34,043 nt of DNA from Acidimicrobiales bacterium (GTDB lineage Bacteria; Actinomycetota; Acidimicrobiia; Acidimicrobiales; CAIXPF01), in contig JADLEF010000284.1 of assembly GCA_020846295.1 (NCBI GenBank), positions 1 through 34,043 of the forward strand, written 5' to 3'. Shown piece by piece: positions 33,063-34,043 of this stretch. The position numbers and the translations under genes were made by a program. A model generated the notes under the pieces. It made no database searches. It had not been told where the DNA came from and saw nothing but the letters and a program-made list of their open reading frames with translations. How positions within the stretch are numbered: position 1 is the first letter of the stretch; each line of letters opens with the position of its first letter.

Positions 33063-33989
33063 ATGGAACTGTGCGTCTTCACCGAACCGCAGCAGGGTGC
33101 GTCCTACCAGCAGCTGCTCACCGTCGCCCAGGCGGCCGAGCGCCTCGGGTACGCGGCGTTCTTCCGCTCCGACCACTTCCTGCGCATGGGCGGGGCGAGC
33201 GGGCTGCCCGGTCCCACCGACGCCTGGGTCACGCTCGGCGCCATCGCCCGCGAGACCTCGACCATACGGCTCGGCACGTTGGTGACCGCGGCCACCTTCC
33301 GCCGGCCCGGGCCGCTCGCCATCGCGGTGGCGCAGGTCGACGAGATGAGCGGCGGCCGCGTCGAGTTCGGGCTGGGTACCGGGTGGTACGAAGCGGAGCA
33401 CACCGCCTACGGCATCCCGTTCCCGTCGTTGAAGGACCGCTTCGAGATCCTCGACGAGCAACTGTCCATCATCACGGGCCTGTGGAACACACCGGTCGGT
33501 CAGACCTTCTCGTTCGCCGGGCGCCACTACCAGCTGGCCGACTCCCCGGCGCTGCCCAAGCCGGTGCAGCAGCCGATGCCCGTCGTGGTCGGCGGGGCGG
33601 GCAAGCCGAAGACGGCGTCGCTCGTCGCCCGCTTCGCGTCCGAGTACAACCGCCCGTTCGCCGCGCTCGAACCGTTCCGGCGCAGCGTGCAGCAGGTGCG
33701 CGCCGCCTGCGAGCAGGTGGGCCGGGATCCGCAGAGCCTGCGCTGCTCCGCCGCGCTGGTGCTGTGCTGCGGGCGCGACGAGGCCGAGATCGCCCGCCGA
33801 GCGGCGGCCATCGGTCGAGACGTGGCCGAGCTCCGGGAGAACGGCGCGGCGGGCACACCGGACGAGGTCGCCGCCAAGCTGGCCGCCTACCGCGACGCCG
33901 GCGCCGAGCGGCTGTACCTCCAGGTCCTCGACCTCGACGATCTCGAGCACATCGAACTCATCGCCGACACGGTGATGGGCCGGCTCTGA
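33063..33989 (+). CDS. LLM class F420-dependent oxidoreductase
   Basis: The 308-residue luciferase-like barrel has AERLGYAAFFRSDHFL, TSTIRLGTLVTAATFRRPGPLAIAVAQVDEMSGGRVEFGLGTGWYEAEHTAYG and VVVGGAGKPKT, the pattern of actinobacterial F420-dependent LLM enzymes. The F420 preference is inferred from this resemblance. Substrates of such enzymes are mostly unknown. It differs clearly from the longer LLM oxygenase at 9950-11224. It appears to have its own leaderless promoter. The 54 nt after it, to the window end, show nothing recognisable. Confidence 0.92.
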   Translation: MELCVFTEPQQGASYQQLLTVAQAAERLGYAAFFRSDHFLRMGGASGLPGPTDAWVTLGAIARETSTIRLGTLVTAATFRRPGPLAIAVAQVDEMSGGRVEFGLGTGWYEAEHTAYGIPFPSLKDRFEILDEQLSIITGLWNTPVGQTFSFAGRHYQLADSPALPKPVQQPMPVVVGGAGKPKTASLVARFASEYNRPFAALEPFRRSVQQVRAACEQVGRDPQSLRCSAALVLCCGRDEAEIARRAAAIGRDVAELRENGAAGTPDEVAAKLAAYRDAGAERLYLQVLDLDDLEHIELIADTVMGRL

Positions 33990-34043
33990 GCCGGCGACGA
34001 GGCCCGACACACGCCCGCACCCCTCATCCCGGACCCTGACGCA

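Overview
The window is GC-rich, close to 70% by eye, with GTG starts, strong GC bias at third codon positions and actinobacterial markers: a WhiB regulator, a DEDDh oligoribonuclease, TANNNT -10 boxes set 6-9 nt before start codons, and LLM flavin/F420 oxidoreductases. A three-copy beta-rich repeat behind a secreted trypsin, a C-terminally AT-hooked WhiB and a chemotaxis operon together suggest an environmental actinomycete, perhaps of the Acidimicrobiia. That class assignment is inference. I see no rRNA, tRNA, CRISPR array, insertion sequence or phage.

1-6.5 kb, minus strand: a compact chemotaxis operon in the order cheA-cheW-cheY-cheB-cheR-cheX-cheY2. Genes overlap by 4 nt or lie within 17 nt of each other, and cheY2 runs off the window. 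cheA is split by an apparent one-base deletion. 6.6-9.2 kb: a triple-PAS histidine kinase and a NarL-type response regulator, convergent. 9.2-12.6 kb: a nitroreductase divergent from an LLM monooxygenase / alpha-beta hydrolase / PNPOx-like operon, probably catabolic. 12.6-19.5 kb: a HAD 5'-nucleotidase, small membrane proteins, a DUF4031 protein, a short anti-sigma-like protein, phosphatidylcholine synthase, and a secreted trypsin-like protease in an operon with dUTPase. 19.6-22.2 kb: typA/bipA and a DedA protein.

22.4-26.5 kb, minus strand, is the most unusual part. A nucleotide-sugar dehydrogenase lacking its usual C-terminal domain lies 5 nt upstream of a 1034-residue protein. That protein joins a processive family 2 polysaccharide synthase to an extracytoplasmic right-handed beta-helix carrying the DPHDRS signature of AlgG mannuronan C5-epimerases. 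The pair looks like a minimal uronate-polysaccharide system in which precursor oxidation, polymerisation/export and epimerisation are held in two genes.

27.1-34 kb: oligoribonuclease, an MBL-fold hydrolase, an acyl-ACP thioesterase-like protein, and a WhiB7-like regulator. The regulator is preceded by a translated 60-codon ORF and a textbook intrinsic terminator, resembling a ribosome-controlled attenuator. After it come a TlpA-like lipoprotein with CcdA, a poly-gamma-glutamate hydrolase family protein, and an F420-type LLM oxidoreductase.

Many single genes have TANNNT immediately before the start codon with no Shine-Dalgarno sequence, which points to widespread leaderless transcription. Operon-internal genes use overlaps or clear GGAGG-type sites.
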